This document shows, in pieces, positions 9,591 to 17,729 of a DNA stretch of 64,000 bases. The translations under genes were made by a program, and so were the position numbers. Position 1 is the first letter of the stretch. Each line of letters opens with the position of its first letter. The stretch spans positions 558,001 to 622,000 of the forward strand of contig CAWABU010000002.1 in the NCBI GenBank assembly GCA_963780345.1, read 5' to 3'. Origin of the DNA: PALSA-693 sp963780345. Lineage in GTDB: Bacteria; Actinomycetota; Acidimicrobiia; Acidimicrobiales; Palsa-688. The notes under the pieces are model-generated. The model did no database searches and was not told where the DNA came from. It was given only the letters and a program-made list of their open reading frames with translations.

Positions 9591-10901
9591 TCAGAGCAGT
9601 TGCGCCACCAATCGCCAGAGCAGCCATAAGTTCAGCAGGGTGATCACGCCGGTGGTCGCCCAGAGCAGCCGGGCCGTCCACGGCCGATTCACCATGTCGC
9701 CCATGACGTCTGGCTGGCAGGTGAGAATGGCCAGCGGGATGAGGGCGAAGGGGATACCGAACGACAGGACCACCTGCGACCAGACCAGGGCCGTCGTGGC
9801 GTTGGCCGCCAGGGCCAGCACCAAAAACGACGGCAGCATGGTGGCAACCCGGCGGACGTAGACGGGTACCGACCGCCGCACGAAGCCCGCCATGACCACC
9901 TGGCCGGCGTAAGTCCCGACGCTCGACGATGACAAACCGGACGCAATCAGGGCCACTCCGAAGATGAGGGCCACGCCACCGCCGGCCACGCGGGCCAGCT
10001 GGTCATGCACGGTCGACAGCTGGGCGCCATCAGAGAAGTGGCTGCCATGGAGAACCACGACCGCGATGCAGAGCATGGCCACGTTGACCGCTCCGGCCAG
10101 GCCGAGACCAAGGACGCAGTCCACCCGGTTGTAGCGCAGCAGGGTCCGCGCCTCGGCCCGGTCGGCCGGCGGAATCCGATTCACCTGCAGGGCCGAATGG
10201 AGATAGACGACATGCGGCATCACGGTGGCGCCGATAATTCCGACGGCGAGCGCCAGGGTGTCGCCAGATCCGAGCCGCGGCAGCAGGCCGTCGGCGATGC
10301 CGGAGTAGGACTGCTGCCCGATGGCGAAGAAGTCGAAGATGAACCCGAGCATCACCAGTGACAGGAGAGCCATGATGGCCAGCTCGAAGCGGCGGTAGCC
10401 GCGCTGCTCCAGTGACAGGATCCCGAGGGCGACCACTCCCGTGAGGACGCCGGCTGGCAGGAGAGCCAGGCCGAAGACCAGGTTCAGCCCGATGGCCGCG
10501 CCGGTGAACTCGGCCACATCGGTGGCGGCCGCCACCACCTCGGCCTGCAACCACAGCAGCACGTTCCACCGGTGCGGGAACCGCTCCCTGGCCAGGGCCG
10601 GAAGGCTGCGCTGAGTACCGAGTCCCAGCTTGGAGGTGACGTACTGGACCAGGATGGCGATAGCGCTGGCGGCGACGACCACCCACACCAGGCGGTAGCC
10701 GTGTTCGGCGCCGGCCTGGAAGTTGGTGGCGAAGTTTCCGGGGTCGACGTAGGCCACCGACGCCACGAACGCCGGACCGATGATGGCCAGGAGAGCCCGA
10801 ATGGAGCCTCGTTCCGTCAGGCGCGGGAGGCGGGGGGCGTCCTCCGCCGCGGGCGGCGCGGGCGGCGCGGGCGGCGCGGGCGGCGCGTCCTGAGGACTCA
10901 C
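9591..10901 (-). CDS. mntH: Nramp family Mn2+/Fe2+ transporter
   Basis: A 436-residue proton-coupled divalent metal importer with about eleven membrane helices. Helix 1 has the metal-binding motif DPGNF and helix 6 the motif MPH (ATVMPHVVYLHSAL), the two defining ligand sites of Nramp. The N-terminus carries a low-complexity PPAPPAPPAPPA stretch encoded by a GC-only repeat. The start is a GTG at 10901, 4 bases after the stop of the MntR-like gene, so regulator and transporter share a transcript. This suggests manganese as the main substrate. Confidence 0.93.
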   Translation of the reverse strand: MSPQDAPPAPPAPPAPPAAEDAPRLPRLTERGSIRALLAIIGPAFVASVAYVDPGNFATNFQAGAEHGYRLVWVVVAASAIAILVQYVTSKLGLGTQRSLPALARERFPHRWNVLLWLQAEVVAAATDVAEFTGAAIGLNLVFGLALLPAGVLTGVVALGILSLEQRGYRRFELAIMALLSLVMLGFIFDFFAIGQQSYSGIADGLLPRLGSGDTLALAVGIIGATVMPHVVYLHSALQVNRIPPADRAEARTLLRYNRVDCVLGLGLAGAVNVAMLCIAVVVLHGSHFSDGAQLSTVHDQLARVAGGGVALIFGVALIASGLSSSSVGTYAGQVVMAGFVRRSVPVYVRRVATMLPSFLVLALAANATTALVWSQVVLSFGIPFALIPLAILTCQPDVMGDMVNRPWTARLLWATTGVITLLNLWLLWRLVAQLL

Positions 10902-10905
10902 GGGT

Positions 10906-11667
10906 TCAGGGGCTCACGTCGACGGCAATCGAGGAGGCCACGGCCTCGCCGAGGGCCAGCGGGCTGACCCTGGCCCCGACCCTTACCCGCAGCGTCCCGC
11001 CCGGCTCCCACCCGAGCATCTCCACCGGATCCCCGATGGCCACCCCTTGCTCGGTGAGCCATCGCAAGAGACTGGGCGCGGCGTCCACGACGCGAACCAA
11101 CCGGCCGCGCTCCCCCTCCTGGAGGTCCGAGAGCCAGCGGGTGGGGGTGGTCGTCGGAGTGCCGTCGGCGGCGGGGATGGGATCGCCATGAGGATCGCGG
11201 GTGGGGTGGCCGAGCGCCTCTGCGATCCGGTCCAGTAGCCGGTCCGAGATCACGTGCTCGAGCACCTCGGCGTCCTCCTGGACCTCGTCCCAGCGATAGC
11301 CGAGGGCGGCGACCAGGTAGGTTTCGATCAGCCGCTGCCGGCGCAGGACCAGAAGGGCGGCCCGCCGACCTTCCGCCGTCAGCTCCAGACCCCCGTAGCG
11401 ACGGTGCACCACGAGCCGCTCGGCGGCCAGCCTGCGCACCATACCCGACACCGAGGATGGGGTGATCCCGAGCCGATGGGCCAGTTCACCGACGGTGACG
11501 GGGCCGTCGCTGCGTTCCTCGATGTTGTAGATCCACTTCAGATAATCCTCGACGGCGGCGGTGCGCGCCGCCGGGGGTCGTCCCGCAGGCGCGCCGGCGG
11601 TGGTGCGCGCCGCCGGGGGTCGTCCCGAGGACGCGCCGGCGGCGGCGGAGGGATCGTCCGGCGTCAA
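10906..11667 (-). CDS. DtxR/MntR-family metal-dependent repressor
   Basis: A winged-helix metal sensor of about 253 residues. The N-terminal domain reads VEDYLKWIYNIEER, then VTVGELAHRLGITPSSVSGM. The dimerisation domain has AEVLEHVISDRLL with the ExxEH metal ligands, and a C-terminal SH3-like domain begins near LVRVVDAAPSLLRWL. A Glu where DtxR has its Cys ligand is typical of manganese-type members. The His of the usual RHRL motif is Gln here (RRQRLIE), which could alter metal affinity. A TTG at 11667 starts an N-terminal extension containing the duplicated GRPPAART, encoded by a tandem repeat. The gene is first to act on the downstream transporter, probably repressing it when manganese is ample. 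Confidence 0.9.
   Translation of the reverse strand: MTPDDPSAAAGASSGRPPAARTTAGAPAGRPPAARTAAVEDYLKWIYNIEERSDGPVTVGELAHRLGITPSSVSGMVRRLAAERLVVHRRYGGLELTAEGRRAALLVLRRQRLIETYLVAALGYRWDEVQEDAEVLEHVISDRLLDRIAEALGHPTRDPHGDPIPAADGTPTTTPTRWLSDLQEGERGRLVRVVDAAPSLLRWLTEQGVAIGDPVEMLGWEPGGTLRVRVGARVSPLALGEAVASSIAVDVSP
11562..11641. repeat. imperfect tandem repeat inside the regulator's 5' end
   Basis: Two copies of a roughly 39-base GC-only unit (gcgcgccgccgggggtcgtc in each) lie head to tail. They encode the duplicated Gly-Arg-Pro-Pro-Ala-Ala-Arg stretch before the DNA-binding domain. The unit is a multiple of three bases, so the frame is kept. This suggests slippage expansion of a tolerant N-terminal tail. 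Confidence 0.75.
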
Positions 11668-11674
11668 GAGCCGG

Positions 11675-11887
11675 TCAGCGGCGGAAGCGCCGCGGCCAAT
11701 GCCGAACGACGGCCAGGACCAGCACGGCCGGGCCGATCAAGCCGATCAGCACCCAGGCCGGCTGGCCGGAATGGATGGCCTGGGCCAGGACCACGCCCAG
11801 CACGACGAGCATAGAGACCACGACCTTGAGGTCGGACCACTCCCAGCGCGGCCGCACCCTGACGAGGGAACGCCGATCCGCAACCAC
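11675..11887 (-). CDS. small two-helix membrane protein
   Basis: A 70-residue frame with a GTG start at 11887. After a basic, polar head (RRSLVRVRPRWEW) it has two hydrophobic helices (VVVSMLVVLGVVLAQAI, then WVLIGLIGPAVLVLAVV) and a basic tail (RHWPRRFRR). It ends 7 bases before the regulator start, so it probably leads the regulator-transporter operon. No family was recognised. A link to manganese handling is inference from position only. Confidence 0.6.
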   Translation of the reverse strand: MVADRRSLVRVRPRWEWSDLKVVVSMLVVLGVVLAQAIHSGQPAWVLIGLIGPAVLVLAVVRHWPRRFRR

Positions 11888-11958
11888 CCGAGTACGTTAT
11901 CGCAAACCTCAAAGTTAGTCGAGCCCCAAACTGCTGCTGGGCGGGGCGAACACAGAAA

Positions 11959-12018
11959 TGCGGGCGGGCGGCGGGTCGGCGGGTCGGCGGGGTGGGCGGG
12001 CGGCGGGTCGGCGGGGTG
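11959..12018. repeat. G-rich direct repeats, potential G-quadruplex
   Basis: Two copies of a roughly 22-base unit, gggcgggcggcgggtcggcg, lie in the gene-free interval between the membrane-protein/regulator operon and the reductase gene. The plus strand carries many runs of three or four G, enough to fold a G-quadruplex, just upstream of the metal-regulated operon. Confidence 0.7.
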
Positions 12019-12055
12019 ACTGGTCTGGTCGAGCGCGCTTCGCGGCTCCAACCTC

Positions 12056-12133
12056 TGGGCGCGCTTCGTGCGTTGGGCGCGCTTTTGGTTGTATTACGAC
12101 TATAACCGCGCCCAAGGTGACCAAGCGCGCCCA
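12056..12133. repeat. cluster of direct and inverted TGGGCGCGCTT repeats
   Basis: TGGGCGCGCTT occurs at 12056 and 12074. Its inverse, ACCAAGCGCGCCCA, occurs at 12120-12133. The arm at 12074-12089 can pair with 12120-12133 (two-base bulge), or 12073-12081 can pair perfectly with CGCGCCCAA at 12107-12115. The cluster sits just downstream of the reductase stop and upstream of the minus-strand regulator operon. It could be a terminator of the reductase transcript or an operator array. Confidence 0.65.
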
Positions 12134-12161
12134 GGTTGGCGGCCGGGCGGCGCGGGGGCGG

Positions 12162-13187
12162 TCAGAGGTCGAGCACCAGCCGGGGCGTCCGCGAGCGCGA
12201 GCAGCAGATCATCATCGTCTCCCCCGACTCCTGGTCCTCCTTGGAGAGCACGTAATCGCGATGGTCGGGCACCCCTTCGAGGATCCTGGTCTCGCAGGTG
12301 CCGCAGGTCCCCTCCCGGCAGGAGAAGAGCGCTTCGACCCCGGCTTCCTCTACAGCCTGGAGAATGGTCTTACCAGACGGCACCGAGAGCGTGATCTCCG
12401 AGTAGTCGAGGTAGACCTCGAAGGCGTCTCCCGCCGGGTCCGGGCCCCCTTCGGGCGGCCGGAACCGCTCCACATGAAGGGCCCCATCGGGCCACACCCG
12501 GCACCGGTCGGTGACGGCCTCGATCAGCGGCTCCGGTCCACAGCAGTAGACCTTGCAGTCGTCCCGGGGCGTCTCCAGGAAGCGGCTCAGGTCGATCAGT
12601 CCACGGTGTTCCTCAGGCCACAGGATGACCCGGTCCCCGTAGGCGGCCAGCTCCTCGACGAAGGCCATCGAGGCCTGCTTGCGCCCGCCGTAGACGAGCA
12701 CCCAGTCGGCGTCGGCCGCTGACACCTGGCGGACCATGGGCAGGATCGGGGTGATGCCGATCCCGCCGGCGATGAAGATGTAACTGCCGGCCGACTCGAG
12801 GGCGAAGTTGTTGCGGGGGCCCCGGATCTGGACGCGGTCGCCGGCCTTGATCTTGTCGTGCACGTGGGCGGACCCGCCCCGGCTCTCCGGCTCGCGCAGG
12901 ACGGCCAGCCGCCACCGCCCCGCCTCGGCCGGATCGCCGCAGAGGGAGTACTGCCGCTCCAGGCCTTCGCCCAGGATGAGATCGACGTGGGCGCCAGGCG
13001 TCCAGGATGGCAGGGGCTCACCGCCCGACACCAGGTAGAGCGAGATGACCCCGTCCGCCTCTCGCTGGACGGACTCCACCACCGTTTCGTACGACGGATC
13101 CACCGGGTGTAAACCTTGTTCTGTTCGTATGGTGCTCGTGGTCACCCCGGGAGGCCGCGGGACCAGCCGGTGGGTCCCTGGAGGCAC
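12162..13187 (-). CDS. phthalate-dioxygenase-type reductase (FMN, NAD(P)H, plant-type 2Fe-2S)
   Basis: An electron-transfer flavoprotein of about 341 residues that passes NAD(P)H electrons to an oxygenase or P450. The flavin motif RQYSLCG and the nucleotide-binding GGIGITPI are followed by a C-terminal ferredoxin domain with CREGTCGTC and a fourth Cys in MICC. This order (FMN-NAD-2Fe2S) is that of class IA phthalate dioxygenase reductase and VanB. The start is uncertain: a GTG at 13187 or one at 13145, neither with a clear ribosome site. Its oxygenase partner is not obvious nearby; the Rieske protein two genes upstream is a candidate partner. Confidence 0.9.
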   Translation of the reverse strand: MPPGTHRLVPRPPGVTTSTIRTEQGLHPVDPSYETVVESVQREADGVISLYLVSGGEPLPSWTPGAHVDLILGEGLERQYSLCGDPAEAGRWRLAVLREPESRGGSAHVHDKIKAGDRVQIRGPRNNFALESAGSYIFIAGGIGITPILPMVRQVSAADADWVLVYGGRKQASMAFVEELAAYGDRVILWPEEHRGLIDLSRFLETPRDDCKVYCCGPEPLIEAVTDRCRVWPDGALHVERFRPPEGGPDPAGDAFEVYLDYSEITLSVPSGKTILQAVEEAGVEALFSCREGTCGTCETRILEGVPDHRDYVLSKEDQESGETMMICCSRSRTPRLVLDL

Positions 13188-13250
13188 ATGGTACCGCCGA
13201 CGCCTCTGACCATAGAGGGTCGGGGGCTCACTGCCGAGCGGAGCGGTCCC

Positions 13251-14342
13251 TCAGAGCCGGTACCAGCGGCGGGCGGTCTCGGCCATGAGGTTACCCTGGG
13301 CGGACGGGGGCATCCCGTTGAGCAGGACGGAGACGTCCTCGTCGTAGCCGTGGGGGTAGTCGGTGGCGAACATCAGGAAGTCGTCGGTACCGAACCACCC
13401 CATCACCTTGGCGACCAGCTCCGGCGGTCCGGCGTCGATGGGCGCGGTCGAGAACCGCATGTGGTCCCGGATGATGTCGAGCGGCGGGCGGTCGACCCAG
13501 GGGACCTCCCGGCGCAGGCCTCGCCACTCCTTGTTCATCCGCCAGCCCCATCCAGGGAGCCACAGGAAGCCCCCTTCCATCACGGACATCCGCAGGTTGG
13601 GGCACACCTGGAACACACCCTCGCTGATGATGCTGGTGACCTGGGAGGTGTAGGACTGCCACTCCGAGCCGTAGCTCTCGATGAACCACGAGGCGTAGCC
13701 GCTCGAGGAAGGGGCCACCTCGGTGGTGCCGCCCGCGTGGAGGCCGGCGACCAGGTTGCGGGCCTCCATGGCCTTGAACACGGGGTGGAAATGCCGCTGT
13801 CCCCAGAGCTGGTCGTTGCGGATCGGCATCAGGACCTGGACGAACCCGGGGTGGTCGCCGACCCGCTCGATCTCCTGCACCATGGCCACCGGGTCCCGGG
13901 CCGGAATGGTGATCGAGGCCCGCAGGCGAGAGTCCTTGGCCAGCCACTCCGTCATGACCCAGTCGTTGACGGCCCGGGCGAGGGCAGCCGCCCAGTCGGG
14001 GTGGCGGAGGCTGTCGACGCCGTAATAGCAGTTGAGAATGGCGAAATCGACTTCCCACGGGTCGAGGATGTGCTCCTGGAGGAGGGCCAGGCTGGACGCC
14101 GGCGGCTTGTGGTCGGCCGGGCGCCATTCCGACCGGCACGACCGCGGCGACCCGGGCGGGTAGGCCGCGGCGGCGCCTCCCGGGCCGCGGTAGTTGCGCT
14201 CGACGCACCAGTCCACCCACAACGGCTCCATGTAGGGGTACAGGGCGTCGATCGAGGGCACGTTGGCGTGGACGTCGACGTCGATGACCGGTCCGTCCCA
14301 CAGCTCGCGTCGGGACGTCGTCAATGGCAGGGTGGCGGTCAC
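13251..14342 (-). CDS. amidohydrolase-2 family metalloenzyme
   Basis: A 363-residue TIM-barrel protein of the ACMSD/resorcylate-decarboxylase-like branch. The first metal-ligand motif is DVDVHANV near residue 22, GLHAGGTTEV supplies a barrel His, and the late ligand Asp is in FATDYPHGYDED. Members hydrolyse or decarboxylate ring-derived acids. It is clearly more divergent from the two amidohydrolases upstream than those are from each other. The GTG start at 14342 overlaps the stop of the Rieske gene by 4 bases, implying coupled translation. Confidence 0.87.
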   Translation of the reverse strand: MTATLPLTTSRRELWDGPVIDVDVHANVPSIDALYPYMEPLWVDWCVERNYRGPGGAAAAYPPGSPRSCRSEWRPADHKPPASSLALLQEHILDPWEVDFAILNCYYGVDSLRHPDWAAALARAVNDWVMTEWLAKDSRLRASITIPARDPVAMVQEIERVGDHPGFVQVLMPIRNDQLWGQRHFHPVFKAMEARNLVAGLHAGGTTEVAPSSSGYASWFIESYGSEWQSYTSQVTSIISEGVFQVCPNLRMSVMEGGFLWLPGWGWRMNKEWRGLRREVPWVDRPPLDIIRDHMRFSTAPIDAGPPELVAKVMGWFGTDDFLMFATDYPHGYDEDVSVLLNGMPPSAQGNLMAETARRWYRL

Positions 14343-14920
14343 GCCGTCTCCTCTATGGGCTTGGGCTCCTTGGTGGGCTTGGGCGGGCGGGGCGGCCGGA
14401 CCGGATCCAGGTTGACCACGATGTACTCGTCCTCGACGGTGATCGGAATGGTTTCGGCCTGGTAGGGCCCAGGAGTCCGGCCGGGCACCAACGGATGAGG
14501 GACCGTGCCCTGCTCGATCGGCCGCCGTTCACCACCTGTCACTCCCACCTGTCCGGCTTCGAGCTCGGTGGCGATGAGCTGCCCCTCCTCCACCTGGACC
14601 TGGTAGGGCCGGACCCGCACCGTCGTTGGATCGAGGTACGACTGACCGGTCCGCACGTCGAACTCCCATCCGTGCCAGGGGCACATCAGGAGCTTGGTCG
14701 AGTTGTCGTAGCTGAACCGACCGGGTCCGTCCGACATCAAGGTGCCCACCAGGCGGCCCTTGCACAACTCACCACCCTTGTGCGGGCACTGGTTCATGAG
14801 GCCGTAGAACTCGCCCTGGACGTGGAAGATCCCGATCGAGCGGTTGTTGACCGTCACGACCATTCCTTCCCCCTCTTTGAGCTCGCTGGCTTTGCCGACC
14901 ACGAACTTCCTTGCGGGCAT
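14339..14920 (-). CDS. Rieske [2Fe-2S] ferredoxin-like protein
   Basis: About 193 residues. The Rieske cluster motif is complete: CPHKGGELC near residues 42-50 and CPWHGWEF some 35 residues later. It lacks the large C-terminal catalytic domain with mononuclear iron found in ring-hydroxylating oxygenase alpha subunits, so it is more likely an electron carrier or sensor. The C-terminal 80 residues are Pro-rich and end in PPRPPKPTKEPKP. The ATG at 14920 follows gagaaagggagtgagg; the frame is open further upstream without family support. It lies between two amidohydrolases on one transcript. Confidence 0.88.
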   Translation of the reverse strand: MPARKFVVGKASELKEGEGMVVTVNNRSIGIFHVQGEFYGLMNQCPHKGGELCKGRLVGTLMSDGPGRFSYDNSTKLLMCPWHGWEFDVRTGQSYLDPTTVRVRPYQVQVEEGQLIATELEAGQVGVTGGERRPIEQGTVPHPLVPGRTPGPYQAETIPITVEDEYIVVNLDPVRPPRPPKPTKEPKPIEETA

Positions 14921-14989
14921 CCTCACTCCCTTTCTCCAGCCCGTCCACAACGACCCGGGCGCCCTCCCCCCGAGCCCTTCGGGTGGTTC

Positions 14990-15165
14990 GCGGGTTGTCA
15001 GGCTCGGCCAGCATGACTGCGAACAGCTGCGGAGGGTGGGGTGACGCCAGGGCCACCACTTCACACTCCGGAAGCTGGTCCAGCAGCTGGTCGAGCCACA
15101 CCTGCGCTTCCAGGCGCGCCGAAATTTAGGCCGGGACCGACGTAGATCCCAAATCGGGGGGGCCG
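14990..15165 (-). pseudogene. possible cytochrome P450 C-terminal remnant
   Basis: In the gap upstream of the Rieske gene, two minus-strand frames join into FGIYVGPGLNF plus ARLEAQVWLDQLLDQLPE. This recalls the haem-loop and L-helix region of P450s (FGxGxHxCxGxxLARLEA...). One extra base separates the frames near 15120. The Cys ligand and two neighbouring residues are missing. If real, it is the eroded tail of a deleted P450 that could have been the acceptor for the Rieske protein and reductase. Similarity is short, so confidence is low. Confidence 0.3.
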
Positions 15166-15178
15166 CCAGGGGCTGGGC

Positions 15179-16342
15179 TCAGTGCCGCTCGAGGCCGGTG
15201 CCGGGCAGGAGCCGGATGCCGAACAACTCCCGGGCATTTTCTCCCAGGATGCGCCGGGTCTGCGCTTCATCAGCCCGCTGGATGAAGATCTCAGGCTCGT
15301 CGAAATCCCAGTGCGGGTAGTCCGAGGAGTACATGAGCTTGTCGCCCATCCCGGAGGCCTCGAAGGACTCGATGACCTCGTCGACGTGCTCGTCCTTCTC
15401 CGGCTCCTCCATCGGCTGGGTGGTGTACCAGATGTGGTCGCGGATGTACTCCGAGGGACGACGCTGGAGGTGAGAGACCTCCCGGCCCATCACGTCGAAG
15501 GCCTTGTCCAACCGCCAGGCATAGGGGACCGCCCACGACCAGCCCAGCTCCACCATGACGATCTTCAGCTTCGGGAACCGGTCGAAGACCCCCTCGTAGA
15601 CCAGGCTGCTCACCACCGGGAAGTTGAACCCGGCGAAGTCACAGTGCTCCTCGAAGTAATAGTTGGCCGGACCCGATGGCGTGATTCGTAGCGCCGCCAG
15701 CACGTGGTAGCCCACCGGGATCCCGTAGTGCTCGCAGACCTCGTAGATAGGCCAGTAGCTGGGATGGCCGGCCGGCCGCAGGTTGTCCGGCGCCCACAGC
15801 ACCTGCTTCCAGCGGTCGCCGAACTCGCGGTCTTCCAGGCAGCGCACGATCTCGGCGGCGCCGTCGGCGGGCAGCTCGTAGGGGCAGGTAATCGAGCCGT
15901 ACCAGCGGGGGTCGGCGGCCAGCCACAGGTCGCGGCGGGCTTCGTTCATGGCTCGGCACATGGCGATCGACAGCTCGGCCGGCTGGCGGCCCGATCCCGC
16001 CATGCGGAATCCGCCGATGTCGTTGAGCACCGCGCCACTCATGTCATAGCGGTCAAGCAGCTGCTCAGCGGCGAACTGCGGGTCGCTGCCCGGCGGACCA
16101 CCTTGGGGTGGCTCGGCGTCCCAGCGGCTGGCGAACTCGCGATGGCGGGGACGCTCGCCACCGGACATGAACCCACCGAAGGTGACCCCGATCTCCTGGG
16201 CGTAGTCCTGCCACCGCTTCGGAAGGTACTGGACCACTCCGGGGCCGCCCCGCCCGACCGACGGATGGACGTCGGCGTCAATGACGCCGATCTTGGTGGC
16301 GGACTCCGCCGCCGCCCGCCCCGGTTCGAATGTCAATGCCAT
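15179..16342 (-). CDS. amidohydrolase-2 family metalloenzyme, tandem copy A
   Basis: A 387-residue TIM-barrel hydrolase or decarboxylase. Residues MALTFEPG open the protein, IDADVHPSVGRGG gives the first metal ligands, VGYHVLAALRI a barrel His and YSSDYPHWDFDEP the late Asp. It matches copy B (16457-17620) over its whole length, with long identical blocks such as FAGFNFPVVSS and FPKLKIVMVELGWSWAVP. It is therefore a duplication. ATG at 16342 follows agaaggg. The duplicates may act on related substrates or form a heteromer. Confidence 0.9.
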   Translation of the reverse strand: MALTFEPGRAAAESATKIGVIDADVHPSVGRGGPGVVQYLPKRWQDYAQEIGVTFGGFMSGGERPRHREFASRWDAEPPQGGPPGSDPQFAAEQLLDRYDMSGAVLNDIGGFRMAGSGRQPAELSIAMCRAMNEARRDLWLAADPRWYGSITCPYELPADGAAEIVRCLEDREFGDRWKQVLWAPDNLRPAGHPSYWPIYEVCEHYGIPVGYHVLAALRITPSGPANYYFEEHCDFAGFNFPVVSSLVYEGVFDRFPKLKIVMVELGWSWAVPYAWRLDKAFDVMGREVSHLQRRPSEYIRDHIWYTTQPMEEPEKDEHVDEVIESFEASGMGDKLMYSSDYPHWDFDEPEIFIQRADEAQTRRILGENARELFGIRLLPGTGLERH

Positions 16343-16456
16343 GGTAATGGTTGCCCTTCTGGTTGAACTACGACCGTAGGTACCGGAGTCGGAACCCGGG
16401 GCTGTTGGGCGGAGCCGACAACGGCGAGGGGCCCCCGGCGGGAGCCGCTCGAGGAA

Positions 16457-17620
16457 TCAGCGACGCTCGAGCCCGGAGCCCGGGATGAGGTCGATGTGGT
16501 AGAGGTCCCGGGCATTTTCGCCCAACAGCCGGCGACATTGGGCCTCGTCGTGGTTGCCGATGAACAGGTCCGGCTCGTCGAAATCCCAGTGCGGGTAGTC
16601 CGAGGAGAAGAGGACCTTCTCTCCCATGCCCGACGCCTCGTACACCTCGATGACCTCATCGAACCACTCGTCCTTCTCGGGCTCCTCCATGGGCTGGGTG
16701 GTGTACCAGAAGTGGTCCCGGATGTACTCGGAGGGCAGCCGCTGGAGGTGGGAGACCTCGCGGCCCATGACCCGGAAAGCGTGATCCAGTCGCCACGCCA
16801 GCGGGACCGCCCACGACCAGCCCAGCTCCACCATCACGATCTTCAGCTTGGGGAAGCGGTCGAAGACCCCCTCGTAGACGAAGCTGCTCACCACCGGGAA
16901 GTTGAACCCGGCGAAGTCACAGTGCTCCTCGAAGTAGTAGTTGGCCGGCCCCGACGGGGTGATGCGATGCGACGCCAGCACGTGGAAACCCACCGGGACG
17001 TCGTAGTGCTCGCACGCCTCGTAGATCGGCCAGTAGCTGGGATGACCGGCCGGCCGCAGGTTGTCGGGGGCCATAAGGACCGTCTTCCAGCGGTCGCCGT
17101 ACTCGCCCATCTCTTCCTTGCAGCGCCGGATCTCGGCCGCGCCCGCCTCGGGCAGCTCGTAGGGGAGGTTGATGGCCGCGTACCAGCGGGGATCGGCCTC
17201 GAGCCAGTTCTCCCGACGGGACTCATTGATGGCCCGGCAGAAGGCGATGGACAGCTCGGCCGGCTGGCGCCCGGCCCCGGCCATACGGAAGCCACCGATG
17301 TCGTTGAGGATGGCGCCGCTCATGTCGTAGCGGTCGAGGAGCTGGCTGGCGGCGAACTGCGGGCTGCTGCCCGGCGCGCCCCCTTCGGGCGGCTCCGCGT
17401 CCCACCGGCTGGCGTACTCGCGGTGGCGGGGGCGCTCACCGCCGGCGCTGCCCCCATGCATCGGTCCGACCTCTTTGACATAGTCCTGCCAGCGCTTCGG
17501 CATGTGCTTGAGCACCGCAGGGACCACCGGGTTCATCGACGGATGAACGTCGGCGTCGATGATCCCGACCTTGTTGCTGGTGCCTGGCGTCGTGGTGCCC
17601 GGCTCAAACGTCAATGACAT
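16457..17620 (-). CDS. amidohydrolase-2 family metalloenzyme, tandem copy B
   Basis: About 387 residues, start ATG at 17620 (MSLTFEPG), matching the start of copy A; an in-frame ATG at 17638 is less likely. It has IDADVHPSMN, GFHVLASHRI and FSSDYPHWDFDEP. The metal-ligand positions are shared with copy A. Differences cluster in the C-terminal third and around residues 40-60. It is separated from copy A by 114 bases and from the aldolase upstream by 109 bases. It probably works with the aldolase and oxidase on the same pathway. Confidence 0.9.
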   Translation of the reverse strand: MSLTFEPGTTTPGTSNKVGIIDADVHPSMNPVVPAVLKHMPKRWQDYVKEVGPMHGGSAGGERPRHREYASRWDAEPPEGGAPGSSPQFAASQLLDRYDMSGAILNDIGGFRMAGAGRQPAELSIAFCRAINESRRENWLEADPRWYAAINLPYELPEAGAAEIRRCKEEMGEYGDRWKTVLMAPDNLRPAGHPSYWPIYEACEHYDVPVGFHVLASHRITPSGPANYYFEEHCDFAGFNFPVVSSFVYEGVFDRFPKLKIVMVELGWSWAVPLAWRLDHAFRVMGREVSHLQRLPSEYIRDHFWYTTQPMEEPEKDEWFDEVIEVYEASGMGEKVLFSSDYPHWDFDEPDLFIGNHDEAQCRRLLGENARDLYHIDLIPGSGLERR

Positions 17621-17729
17621 GCGTGTGTCCCTCGTCATCGTGGTGGCGGCAGACTCCTCCGCTTTTACCCTGCTGAATGTAGTTGATCGTTGAACAAAAC
17701 GTCAACGGAACGCCCGGGCCCTCGACGCA

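Noticed and set aside
13116..14465. 449-codon plus-strand open frame
   Set aside because: Antisense to the amidohydrolase and Rieske genes; His/Gly/Arg-rich without any family features. Long antisense frames are common at this GC content.
16496..17617. 373-codon plus-strand open frame
   Set aside because: Antisense shadow of amidohydrolase copy B, which has intact motifs and a matching paralogue.
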